Below, piece by piece: positions 41,770 through 50,604 of a stretch of DNA of 64,000 nt; the first letter of the stretch is position 1; every line of letters starts with the position of its first letter. The DNA is taken from assembly GCA_003574885.1 (NCBI GenBank), contig PJFC01000001.1, positions 949,061-1,013,060 of the forward strand, written 5' to 3'. The position numbers and the translations under genes are program-made. The notes under the pieces were generated by a model. The model was given only the letters and a program-made list of their open reading frames with translations, was not told the origin of the DNA and searched no databases. The stretch is from Geobacter sp. (lineage in GTDB: Bacteria > Desulfobacterota > Desulfuromonadia > Geobacterales > Geobacteraceae).

Positions 41770-44076
41770 ATGCGGATAAAGCACAACATATTTCTACAAC
41801 TGCTGACGATGCTGCTCTGTCTGACCTCATTGCAGTTCCTGTCCCGTTCAGCCTATGCGAGGCTTTCCGGTGAGGCGGAGCTTGGCTACGAGACGTACGA
41901 TGCGAAAATCGACGGAGTCAAGGTAGTCAAAGCCGACTCTTTCATGCATCGCTATTCTCTCCTCTATTCCGATTCGAGGGCATTGGCCGGCGGACGCCTC
42001 GGTGGTTACGAGTACTCCCTCGGCTACGAGTGGGGCGCCTTCGATACTAACGTAAAAACCTCCCTTCCTGCCGGCAATACCGACATCTCCCAGACTCGCG
42101 GTCACATCCTCTTTAACGGCGAGATACTCTTCGACCCCAAAGAACTTCCGCTCACTTTCCACGCCTATAGCCATGATATGAACAGGATGCAGTTCCAGCG
42201 AAATTTGAATACTTTCAGCGCGGCCAGCATCATCGGTTCGGGTGACCAGATCCTTTCCACTACGATGCCCTACGATATCATCGACGGCCAGCGGATCAGC
42301 AGCGGGGCTACCCTTGTTTTCGGCGTGCGCAATGGAATGACCAACGGTTACAATGCCATTTTCCGGCATATTCCGATGCTCTGGCTTGATTACCAGGATG
42401 AGATCGTCCACGATACCAAGGGCCTGACCCCTATGGATACCCGCCTGAGCCGTTTTGCCTTCGTCAGTCTCAACAAGAAGGACAACTGGTTCCATTTTCG
42501 CTCAAGCCGTTACAACGACTACATCAACCCCAATAATGACTGGAAGGAAAAAGCCTTCCAGATCGGCACGGTCGATCAGACTATGCAACGCAGGTGGATC
42601 GACTTCACCAACTGGATCAAGATCTCTGTCGACGGGAGTTGGACCAAGCGCGATGCTCCGGATATTATTAACGCGACAGAGCGCTATGACCTGAACCTTT
42701 TCTCCATTGCTACCCGCAGTGCGTGGGACGCACGGACCTTTGCCACCTTCAGCCGGTATACCGACGACAACAGGTTGCATTATGACGCGAACCTGCCTCT
42801 GTATGTTGCCGGAACATGGGGAACCGACACTGATTGGCGGTTCAGGGTCAGCGATCGCGAGCAGAAAATGTTGAATACGCTCAGGGACTGGGAAAATACC
42901 TCCGACATGCTATCGACGATGCAGGTAACAGCCTTCAAACGCTCTTCCTTTACGCTTACTCCAACCGCTTCGATTGAATACACTGACGCCACGACTACCG
43001 GCAAGACCCTTGCCCTTGAAGGTGCCGTGGAGACCTCAAGTACCCGGCGTTTTTCTTCCCGGTACACCCTGTTCGGCCGTTATGACGTGAAATATTTCAC
43101 TGCCGAGCGTTCTGCGCAGGCCTCGACCAACTATCTGACCCAGGAACTCGAGGGACGTTTTGCCTATACGCCTTCAGCGACATGGAACGTCCAGTTGGAG
43201 CAGAAGTTCCAGACCGCATCCGGAACCAACCCCGGAACGAGCGGAGAGGCTATTACGGTCAACAGCGATTTCAATACAAATACAAGTAGCAGCACCTACT
43301 GGCGTGGCAACGGATTGTCTATTGGGGATTATACCCGTTCCGTGACCAGGCTGTCGGGCTCCTGGCGGCCGCTGCCACGCCTGACGGTTTCCCTTGCGGC
43401 GTCAGAGGATATGCTGTTTGCCTCGGGTCAGAGCGCCAGCTATATCACAACCATTAATAATTCCATCTCCTATGATGTTACCTCACTCCACTTTAACGTC
43501 CAGAACCAGTATTCGATGCAGAAAAATGCCAACGGATCGGATACCAGCATATCGAGTAACGGCTATGCCAGCTATACGCCGAATCGTAACGTGGACGGTT
43601 CGCTCAACTACAATATTCAGCGCCGCACGTTCAACGATAATAACTCTTCCACCTATGCAACGCTGACACAGAAATTCAATTACTACATTTTTCGCGTCAA
43701 TGGAGTCAGTCGCAGGCTTCTGGAATTCAATGAGCAGATAGAGTATAACGAAAACAGCAGTGTTAACGCGAACTCGGTGCTTCTCATTGGGCCGATGTCG
43801 TCATTTAACACAAATGTTTCGACCACTTCCACTGCATCCATCACACGTTTTACACTCGGTGGGCGCTACTATCCACTTAAACACCTCTACGTCGGGGTAT
43901 CCGGCCAGTACTACCTGATTGACCCGGGCGGGATAAAAGGGCAGATATACACGGGCTCTCTCGGGTTAAATGCCAGCAAGCTCTCCTTTAGCCTTGATTA
44001 CAGCTATGGCACCCAGCAGAATGGCGCCAAACGAGTTGAACAGCGGTTTGCTGCCAACATGAAGAAGGCATTTTAG
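41770..44076 (+). CDS. Outer-membrane beta-barrel protein of the OmcE cluster
   Basis: About 768 residues from ATG 41770. A signal peptide (about 1-33, ending AYA) is followed by many alternating amphipathic strands rich in Tyr, Ser, Thr and Asn (GYEYSLGYEWGAFDTNVKTS, YSLLYSDSRALAGGRLGGYE). It ends AKRVEQRFAANMKKAF with a terminal Phe as in barrel proteins. No CxxCH. The position directly behind omcE indicates a porin-type channel that lets cytochromes contact through the outer membrane, or exports OmcE. The frame is open to 41656 but the upstream part lacks a signal. Confidence 0.8.
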   Translation: MRIKHNIFLQLLTMLLCLTSLQFLSRSAYARLSGEAELGYETYDAKIDGVKVVKADSFMHRYSLLYSDSRALAGGRLGGYEYSLGYEWGAFDTNVKTSLPAGNTDISQTRGHILFNGEILFDPKELPLTFHAYSHDMNRMQFQRNLNTFSAASIIGSGDQILSTTMPYDIIDGQRISSGATLVFGVRNGMTNGYNAIFRHIPMLWLDYQDEIVHDTKGLTPMDTRLSRFAFVSLNKKDNWFHFRSSRYNDYINPNNDWKEKAFQIGTVDQTMQRRWIDFTNWIKISVDGSWTKRDAPDIINATERYDLNLFSIATRSAWDARTFATFSRYTDDNRLHYDANLPLYVAGTWGTDTDWRFRVSDREQKMLNTLRDWENTSDMLSTMQVTAFKRSSFTLTPTASIEYTDATTTGKTLALEGAVETSSTRRFSSRYTLFGRYDVKYFTAERSAQASTNYLTQELEGRFAYTPSATWNVQLEQKFQTASGTNPGTSGEAITVNSDFNTNTSSSTYWRGNGLSIGDYTRSVTRLSGSWRPLPRLTVSLAASEDMLFASGQSASYITTINNSISYDVTSLHFNVQNQYSMQKNANGSDTSISSNGYASYTPNRNVDGSLNYNIQRRTFNDNNSSTYATLTQKFNYYIFRVNGVSRRLLEFNEQIEYNENSSVNANSVLLIGPMSSFNTNVSTTSTASITRFTLGGRYYPLKHLYVGVSGQYYLIDPGGIKGQIYTGSLGLNASKLSFSLDYSYGTQQNGAKRVEQRFAANMKKAF

Positions 44077-44127
44077 AAGTTATCGCTGTAAGCCGGTCGT
44101 TTGCCGGCTGTCAACTTGTATCATCAC

Positions 44128-44156
44128 ATACCGGGGCTTCCCGGTATTTCTTTTTT
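44128..44156 (+). terminator. Terminator after barrel gene
   Basis: ATACCGGG and CCCGGTAT arms with a 4-nt loop, followed by TTCTTTTTTCC. A second hairpin without a T-tract lies at 44091-44109. Confidence 0.75.
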
Positions 44157-44170
44157 CCGGGAGTGCTGGC

Positions 44171-45271
44171 GTGGATCCGCTTGTACCGTCCCGGGAGTTA
44201 CTGTTAATTCATCGACAAGCCCCCCCTCCTTCCTCCCCCCTCCGGGGGAAGGACTCTTTGCCCTCCCCCAGCGGGGAGGTTGGGTGGGGAAAAATTTGGG
44301 AGGAGGGTTTTATCCTCACGGTTTCCATCATCATACCGGTAAAACCCGGCGGGGAAGTGAAGGCACTGAAGGGGCTGACAGGTCTTGACTATCCACCTGA
44401 CAAGCTGGAGATAATCATCGCCGAGGGGATGCAGCCGAGCGTGCAGCGGAACAAGGCCGCACGTGAGGCCCATGGCGATATCCTCTATTTCCTCGACGAC
44501 GATTCCCTTACGGCCCCCGACTTTCTTCTCCGGACCGTATCCCATTATGACAATCCGACTGTAGCTGCGGTAGGGGGGCCGTCTCTCACGCCGGACACAG
44601 ATTCTCTGCTGCAGCGGAGTATCGGGGTTGCCCTGGCGTCATCTTTGGGTGGCGGCGGGATGCGTAACCGCTATCGCCGGACCGGCAATGTGCGGGCCAC
44701 CGGTGATCAGGAATTGATTCTGTGCAACCTCAGTTTCCGCCGTAACCTGTTTCTTGAACTGGGGGGGCTGGACAAGCGTCTCTATCCCAACGAAGAAAAT
44801 GAACTCATGGACCGATTGCGTGGACGGGGGAGTATGCTCATTCACGATCCCGATCTGGCGATTTACCGGAGTCAGCGATCGAGCTACCGGGCATTCCTGC
44901 GGCAATTCCTCAATTATGGCCGGGGGCGGGCGGAACAGACCATTATCAGCCGCACCATCCATCCGACCACCCTTCTGCCGGCGCTCATGGTTCTCTATTT
45001 CCTCTTGATGCTATTCTTCTCGGAGCCTGTTTACTATCTGCCACTTTTGTGTTATGCAGGTCTGCTGGCTTTTGCCGCCTGCCATGGGGCGTTGCGTGCC
45101 GGAGAGTGGAAGATGCTTCCGCTCCTCATGATAATCTTCCCGACCATTCACTTGGCCTATGGAGCGGGGCTCTGGCGGGGATTAATCTGCTGGCCGTTTA
45201 AAAAAGCCAAAACAGGAGAGCCGGTTGTCAGCCTGCGCTGGGTAAAGGAATTTCAGCGGCAACATGTTTAA
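44171..45271 (+). CDS. Family 2 glycosyltransferase with C-terminal membrane helices; start inside a repeat
   Basis: A 366-residue frame from GTG 44171 with GGGAG upstream. The GT-A domain begins only at about residue 50 (TVSIIIPVKPGG), with YFLDDDSL (DXD) and EENELMDRL. The C-terminus has two or three membrane helices (TTLLPALMVLYFLLMLFF). The first 48 residues are encoded by an intergenic GGGGAGG-type repeat (44218-44300). No ATG, GTG or TTG lies between the repeat and the domain, so either the protein really carries this extension or an atypical start is used. Likely first gene of the polysaccharide region. Confidence 0.8.
   Translation: MDPLVPSRELLLIHRQAPPPSSPLRGKDSLPSPSGEVGWGKIWEEGFILTVSIIIPVKPGGEVKALKGLTGLDYPPDKLEIIIAEGMQPSVQRNKAAREAHGDILYFLDDDSLTAPDFLLRTVSHYDNPTVAAVGGPSLTPDTDSLLQRSIGVALASSLGGGGMRNRYRRTGNVRATGDQELILCNLSFRRNLFLELGGLDKRLYPNEENELMDRLRGRGSMLIHDPDLAIYRSQRSSYRAFLRQFLNYGRGRAEQTIISRTIHPTTLLPALMVLYFLLMLFFSEPVYYLPLLCYAGLLAFAACHGALRAGEWKMLPLLMIIFPTIHLAYGAGLWRGLICWPFKKAKTGEPVVSLRWVKEFQRQHV
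44218..44302. repeat. GC-rich palindromic repeat overlapping glycosyltransferase start
   Basis: CCCCCTCCGGGGG and CTCCCCCAGCGGGGAGG form successive hairpins. The same style occurs at 33535-33665 and 36520-36550, so it is a dispersed intergenic repeat that here falls within the apparent 5' end of a coding frame. Confidence 0.6.
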
Positions 45272-45388
45272 CCGGGAAATCATCACTGCCTCATTCTTGT
45301 AAGAAGGGGCGGAACGTTTACCCCTCACCCCCTGCCCCTCTCCTTTAGGCCCTGTGGGTCCTCATGGAGAGGGTAACCTGGATTAGCA

Positions 45389-46897
45389 ATGCAGAAATTT
45401 GCAGACATACCACGGTCATATCTCTACGTCGCCCTGTTCTTCGTAACCCTGCTGGTCTACGGAAATACCTTCCGCAACGACTGGACCTACGACGACCGCT
45501 ATGTTGTCGTGGACAATCCGGACACCCATTCCCTGGCTGAGTTCATGGAGAATCACTACCCCGGCCGACCCATGCGCGAACTCTCCTACATGGTAGATTA
45601 CAAGCTGTTCGGTGCCAGCCCGGCAGGCTACCATGCCCAGCAGCTTGTCTGGCATGGTCTGAACGGCTGTCTGCTGCTGGCGGTTTTTCTTCATCTTGGC
45701 ATCGGGCCGCTGCCTGCTTTTCTCGCTGTCATGCTCTTCCTGGTTCACCCGCTGCAGGTCGAATCGGTGGCGAATGTAGGACACCGTAAGGAACTGCTGG
45801 CACTCTTTTTCAGCCTCACTTCCCTTCTCTGCTATATGAAGGGGATGGCATCCGGCGGGCGCGGGCGGGCTCTGTTCGTAGTTCTGGCCGCGCTGGCTTG
45901 TGGCGGTGCTCTTCTTTCCAACGCATCCATAGCCTTTCTGCCCCTGCTTCTTGTGCTCTACGAATACCTCTTCGTGCCGGCTGAACGGCGGTTCTTGCTG
46001 CGCCTGCCAGTGGTGCTGACATGTGCGACAGTAACGGTATTGGGAGCAGCGGTGTACCATTACCGCGGGCTGTTTTCCGCAGATCAGCTGGCAGGGACCT
46101 TTCACAAGTACGGTTATGCAGGACCCTTCGACCATTTCCCCTATTACATGGGGGCACTCAAGACCGTTGCCCTCTATGGGGCAAAAATATTCATGCCGCT
46201 GAACCTGGCTCCCGAGTATGCGATCCGGTTTGTGAGCGACCCGGTTCAACCTCTGGCAATTGTGGGAGCAGTGCTGCTTGCGCTTCTTGCCTTTTGTCTT
46301 GCCTGGAACGGAACTCGCCGGTCGCTGCCGGCGTTTGCTGCCGGCTGGTTTCTTCTCATGTATTTGCCGGTGGCCAATATCATACCGATATCGTACATGA
46401 TGGCCGACCGCTATATGTACACCTGCCTGCCGGCGTTGGCTCTCCTGGCAGCATGGCTGCTCGGACGATGGTCTGAGAAAGCCATCACCATCGGTTTCTG
46501 TTCGCTGCTCCTGATTCTGGCCGTCCTGTCGGTACGTCAGAACGGTTTCTGGCGTGATGAGCATACGCTCTGGCGTCATGCGGTACAGGTGAACCCTGAC
46601 TCAAGTTATGTCCAGTCCGGTGTCGCCGACAGCTATATCCTGACCGGCGATTTTGTCTCGGCCAGGGAGCATCTGCAGAAAGCGCTGGAACTTAACCCGT
46701 TTAATGTAAAGGCTTACATCGCATTGGGCAGGGTGGAGGAGATGCTGGGAAACCTGAAAGAAGCGCTGAAAAACTATGAAATGTTTCAACGCGTCGGCAA
46801 ACAGGAATACCCTGAACAGGTCTCAAGGCTAACTGAATACCTTCCCCTTCTGCGGACACAAATAGAGCAGGCAAAGTTGCGTAAAGCCACAAATTGA
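45389..46897 (+). CDS. GT-C-fold membrane protein with C-terminal TPRs (TMTC-like)
   Basis: A 502-residue protein with about ten membrane helices and the same signatures as the paralogs at 29680 and 46917: TYDDRYVVVDNPDTHSLAEF, SPAGYHAQQLVWHGLNGCLL and LVHPLQVESVANVGHRKELL. The TPRs cover only the last 90 residues (SGVADSYILTGDFVSAREHL). A tandem duplicate follows 16-20 bp later. Probably a lipid-linked sugar glycosyltransferase or protein O-glycosylation factor in the polysaccharide locus. Specific substrate unknown. Confidence 0.8.
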   Translation: MQKFADIPRSYLYVALFFVTLLVYGNTFRNDWTYDDRYVVVDNPDTHSLAEFMENHYPGRPMRELSYMVDYKLFGASPAGYHAQQLVWHGLNGCLLLAVFLHLGIGPLPAFLAVMLFLVHPLQVESVANVGHRKELLALFFSLTSLLCYMKGMASGGRGRALFVVLAALACGGALLSNASIAFLPLLLVLYEYLFVPAERRFLLRLPVVLTCATVTVLGAAVYHYRGLFSADQLAGTFHKYGYAGPFDHFPYYMGALKTVALYGAKIFMPLNLAPEYAIRFVSDPVQPLAIVGAVLLALLAFCLAWNGTRRSLPAFAAGWFLLMYLPVANIIPISYMMADRYMYTCLPALALLAAWLLGRWSEKAITIGFCSLLLILAVLSVRQNGFWRDEHTLWRHAVQVNPDSSYVQSGVADSYILTGDFVSAREHLQKALELNPFNVKAYIALGRVEEMLGNLKEALKNYEMFQRVGKQEYPEQVSRLTEYLPLLRTQIEQAKLRKATN

Positions 46898-46916
46898 CCA
46901 TTCCGGAGCAGATTTG

Positions 46917-48416
46917 ATGACATTGAAGACCGTTTCGCCCAGGTATATATACATACTGATCGTGCTTGTTGCACTGGCTGTCTATGGCAATACCTTCCGC
47001 AACCAGTGGAGCTACGACGATGCTCCGGTGGTGGTTTACAATCCCGACTCCCACTCTTTTGCCGGGTTTCTGGACAACAGCAGGCCCGGACGACCGCTGC
47101 GGGAGCTGACCTATATCCCTGAATACAAATTGTTCGGCCTGAACCCGGCGGGCTACCATGTACAGCAGATCCTGTGGCATGGCGGCAACGGTATCCTCTT
47201 GTTTACCATTTTTTGCATGCTGGGGATTCCGCCAGCGGCTTCGCTTATGGGCGCCCTGTTTTTTCTTGTCCATCCGCTGCAGGTCGAGTCGGTGGCCAAC
47301 ATCTCACACCGTAAGGAACTGCTTGCCCTCTTCTTTTCTCTCACGGCAATTCTGACCTATGTAAAAGCAGTTGCAGCGCGGGGTGGGAAACGGATAGCGT
47401 TTCTTTGCGCGGCTCTTTTGTCCTACGCTTTAGCCCTGCTCGCAAATGAAACTGCCGTTACTTTGCCGCTTCTGTTGATTGTCTACGACGTTCTCTTCCT
47501 GAAAAGGGGTGAGCGGATCATTGCCAGAAGGCCGTATCTCCTGGCCGTGGTGATTGCCCTTGCGGGTGGGGCGTTCGTGTACCATTATCGTGGACTGTTC
47601 TCAGCCGATCAGGTCCTGAAGATCTACTCCAAAAACGGATTTCTTGATTCACGTGGGTATCTTCCCCTCTTCTTTGCAGCATTCAAGGCGTTCGGCTTCT
47701 ATCTGTACAAAATTGTCTGTCCACTGCAGCTGGCTCCTGAATACGTTGTCAAGTTTTCTGCCGCCGTTTTCCAGCCACTTGCCTGGCTCGCCATCGCAGT
47801 CTTTCTGCTGCTGGCCGGATTCGCCGTAAGGCTCAGGAACAGTGCCCCGGCAGTTGCGTTCGGTATCTGCTGGTTCCTCATTTTCTACCTGCCGGTTTCC
47901 AACTTTCTGCCGGTTGCCTATATCGTGGCTGACAGGTACATGTACCTCTGCCTGCCCGGCGTTTCCCTGGTGATAGCCTGGCTGTTTCGTTCGGCGCCAA
48001 AGCCGGCGTACTGGGGTGCCGGGGTGATCCTTCTGGCGCTTGCGTCACTTACCGTTATACAGAATGGCTACTGGCGGAACGAACATACCCTCTGGCGTCA
48101 TGCCGTCACGGTCAGCCCGGATTCCACCTGGGTCCAGGAAACGGTGGCGGCAAGCTATCTGATGACTGACGAGCTGCAAAAAGCACAGGAGCATGCAAAG
48201 AAAGCGATAGAGCTGTATCGTTATAATACCCGAGCCTATTTCACGCTTGCAAAAGCGGAGGACCGCCTCGGCAATCTTGACGAAGCAATCAGAAACTATG
48301 AACTTTTCAAGTCTTTTGGTTTTATGGAATATCCGGCGGACGTTGCCAACGTAAAAACCTATCTGCCATTTCTTAGGGAAAGGGCGCAACGACTCCGGAA
48401 GAGCGAGGTGAAATAA
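46917..48416 (+). CDS. GT-C-fold membrane protein with C-terminal TPRs, tandem paralog
   Basis: A 499-residue paralog of the preceding gene (FRNQWSYDDAPVVVYNPDSH, NPAGYHVQQILWHGGNGILL, LVHPLQVESVANISHRKELL). The conserved VANxxHRKELLALFFSLT block is nearly identical in both. The ATG at 46917 follows GGAGCAG. Next gene begins 2 bp after its stop. It arose by tandem duplication and then diverged across the membrane region. Likely same general function as its neighbour. Confidence 0.8.
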   Translation: MTLKTVSPRYIYILIVLVALAVYGNTFRNQWSYDDAPVVVYNPDSHSFAGFLDNSRPGRPLRELTYIPEYKLFGLNPAGYHVQQILWHGGNGILLFTIFCMLGIPPAASLMGALFFLVHPLQVESVANISHRKELLALFFSLTAILTYVKAVAARGGKRIAFLCAALLSYALALLANETAVTLPLLLIVYDVLFLKRGERIIARRPYLLAVVIALAGGAFVYHYRGLFSADQVLKIYSKNGFLDSRGYLPLFFAAFKAFGFYLYKIVCPLQLAPEYVVKFSAAVFQPLAWLAIAVFLLLAGFAVRLRNSAPAVAFGICWFLIFYLPVSNFLPVAYIVADRYMYLCLPGVSLVIAWLFRSAPKPAYWGAGVILLALASLTVIQNGYWRNEHTLWRHAVTVSPDSTWVQETVAASYLMTDELQKAQEHAKKAIELYRYNTRAYFTLAKAEDRLGNLDEAIRNYELFKSFGFMEYPADVANVKTYLPFLRERAQRLRKSEVK

Positions 48417-48417
48417 C

Positions 48418-49377
48418 GTGGATTTAAGCATAGTCGTTCCCATCTATAACGAGGAGGAGAATATCTCCGCCCTCCATGAAAGCATCCAGAAGGCCCTGGC
48501 ATCCACCAGCCTTGAGTATGAGCTGATCCTGGTGGACGACGGTTCATCCGACGGCTCGTTTCCCCTGCTCAAGGAGCTGGCGGCCTGGGACAAGCGGGTC
48601 AAGGTGATCCGGTTCCGGCGCAACTTCGGCCAGACCGCCGCCATGGCGGCCGGGTTCGATGTATCCACCGGAGAGGTTGTCGTCCCCATGGATGGCGACC
48701 TGCAGAACGATCCGGCCGACATCCCCCTCCTCCTGGCAAAGATCCATGAGGGATACGACGTGGTTTCGGGGTGGCGCAGGGACCGCCAGGATACCTTTAT
48801 CAACCGGAAGCTCCCCTCCATCATCGCCAACGGAATAATCTCCCGCATGACGGGGGTCCATCTCCACGACTACGGTTGCACCCTCAAGGCCTATCGACGC
48901 GAAGTGCTGGACGGCATCAATCTCTACGGCGAGATGCACCGCTTCGTGCCGGCTCTCGCTTCCCAGGTGGGGGCCAAGGTGGCTGAGCTGCCGGTGCGGC
49001 ACCACCCACGGCTCCACGGTACGAGCAAGTATGGCATCTCCCGGACCATGCGGGTCGTTCTCGACCTGATGACGGTCAAGTTTCTCCTCAGTTACTCCAC
49101 CAAGCCGATCCAACTGTTCGGCAAATGGGGTATTTACACGCTCTTGACCGGTTTCCTCAGCGGCGGCCTCACCATCTACATGAAGCTGTTCGAGCACACG
49201 AGCATGAACAGGAATCCGCTGCTCATCCTCACCGCCTTCCTCCTCTTCATGGGGGTGCAGTTCATCGTCCTCGGCCTGCTCGGCGAACTGAACGCCCGTA
49301 CGTACCATGAGTCACAGGGGAAGCCCATTTATTCGGTTCGGGAGCGGATCAACCTTGATGCCGGGCAGGAATCGTGA
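48418..49377 (+). CDS. Polyprenol-phosphate sugar transferase (GT2, DPM1/GtrB-like)
   Basis: A 319-residue protein starting with GTG at 48418 after GCGAGGTGAA. The GT-A domain has SIVVPIYNEEENI, LVDDGSSDGS and MDGDLQNDP, followed by two C-terminal membrane helices (about 235-255 and 265-285). This GtrB/DPM1-like architecture transfers a sugar from a nucleotide donor to undecaprenyl phosphate. The lipid-linked sugar is the expected donor for the GT-C proteins immediately upstream, so the three genes probably work together. Confidence 0.9.
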   Translation: MDLSIVVPIYNEEENISALHESIQKALASTSLEYELILVDDGSSDGSFPLLKELAAWDKRVKVIRFRRNFGQTAAMAAGFDVSTGEVVVPMDGDLQNDPADIPLLLAKIHEGYDVVSGWRRDRQDTFINRKLPSIIANGIISRMTGVHLHDYGCTLKAYRREVLDGINLYGEMHRFVPALASQVGAKVAELPVRHHPRLHGTSKYGISRTMRVVLDLMTVKFLLSYSTKPIQLFGKWGIYTLLTGFLSGGLTIYMKLFEHTSMNRNPLLILTAFLLFMGVQFIVLGLLGELNARTYHESQGKPIYSVRERINLDAGQES

Positions 49378-50549
49378 CGGGAAAGGAAAAAATCGCGGTC
49401 ATCGCACCCTGCCCATTCTTCATCGACCGGGGAACACCCATCAGGATCAGGCGTCTGGCGACTTCAATGGCGGAAGAATTCGAGATCCACGTCATCAGCT
49501 TCAACCAGGGTCGTGACGGCGACTTCCCCTTTACCATCCACCGGACCCTTCCTGTTCCTTTCAGGATCAAGCGCACCGGAGCCAACCTGGCCAAGATTCT
49601 CTACGATTTTCTCCTCATCTTCAAAACCATTGCCGTGGTAAGAAAAGAGCGCATTCGGGTAATCGACGGCCATCTCCACGAAGGCGCCTTTATCGGCCTT
49701 CTGGCGTCTGTCGTAACGCGAGCCAGGGTCATCTACAATGCCCACGGCACATTCGTCGAGGAGTTGATTGCCACCGGAGCTATTCGTAAGGAGGGATGGC
49801 TCGTCAGGCCCCTGGCTTTTTTTGAGGACTTGGTAGAGCGCAGGGTGGACCGCATCGTTGCCCAGTCCTTGCTGCGCCGGGACGAGTTCGTCGCCAAGGG
49901 GATATCGCCGGCCAAGGTAGCGGTCGTTGAGGACGTACCGGAACTGGACGAGTTCTATCTGACAGACGATCAGGTGGACCGGGAGCTCGAATGCCGGCTT
50001 CGGCCGTCTGGGGAAAAGCTCCTCATCTATTCCGGGGGGATGGAAGAGTATCAGGGGGTTGATTTCCTCCTCACCGCTTTCGGACGTCTCTGCGAGGTGC
50101 GGAACGACGTGCGGTTGGTGCTGTTCGGACGACCGGTTGAGGGATACCGCGAACAGGCCAACGCCATGGGGATTGGTGAGCGAGTGGTGTGCGTGGATTA
50201 TGAACCGTTCGAACGGCTTCCCCAGTATCTGAAAATCTGCGATATAGGATTTGCCCTGCGCCTGTACGGAGAGAACGTCCCGGGCAAGCTCCCCATATAT
50301 ATGGCGAGCGGAATCGCGGTAGTGGGGACGGACACCAAGGGGATCAACACCGTGATCCGCGACGGCGAGAGCGGGCTGCTGGTTCCGTCCAATGACGTTC
50401 CGTTTCTCGTTGCCGCCATTGAGCGACTCCTTGACGACCCCTCCCTTGTGGAGCGCCTTGGCATGGCCGGGCGTGAAGAGGCATTGCGCCGCTATTCCCC
50501 GGAAGATGTGCGCAGGGAGCTGGGACGTGTCTACCGGGAACTGTTGTGA
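49374..50549 (+). CDS. Family 4-type glycosyltransferase (GT-B fold)
   Basis: A 391-residue cytoplasmic enzyme. The N-terminal acceptor domain has APCPFFIDRGTPIRIRRLAT, and the C-terminal nucleotide-sugar domain has LLIYSGGMEEYQGVDFLL, FGRPV, and YMASGIAVVGTDTKGINTVI with a downstream Glu (DGESGLLV). The GTG start overlaps the stop of the preceding gene by 4 bp, so the two are translationally coupled. Probably adds a sugar during surface polysaccharide assembly. Confidence 0.9.
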   Translation: MTGKEKIAVIAPCPFFIDRGTPIRIRRLATSMAEEFEIHVISFNQGRDGDFPFTIHRTLPVPFRIKRTGANLAKILYDFLLIFKTIAVVRKERIRVIDGHLHEGAFIGLLASVVTRARVIYNAHGTFVEELIATGAIRKEGWLVRPLAFFEDLVERRVDRIVAQSLLRRDEFVAKGISPAKVAVVEDVPELDEFYLTDDQVDRELECRLRPSGEKLLIYSGGMEEYQGVDFLLTAFGRLCEVRNDVRLVLFGRPVEGYREQANAMGIGERVVCVDYEPFERLPQYLKICDIGFALRLYGENVPGKLPIYMASGIAVVGTDTKGINTVIRDGESGLLVPSNDVPFLVAAIERLLDDPSLVERLGMAGREEALRRYSPEDVRRELGRVYRELL

Positions 50550-50604
50550 TTCAATTGGGTATTCGACAGAATAGTGCGATTGCATGCACATGATGAGGTG
50601 AAAC

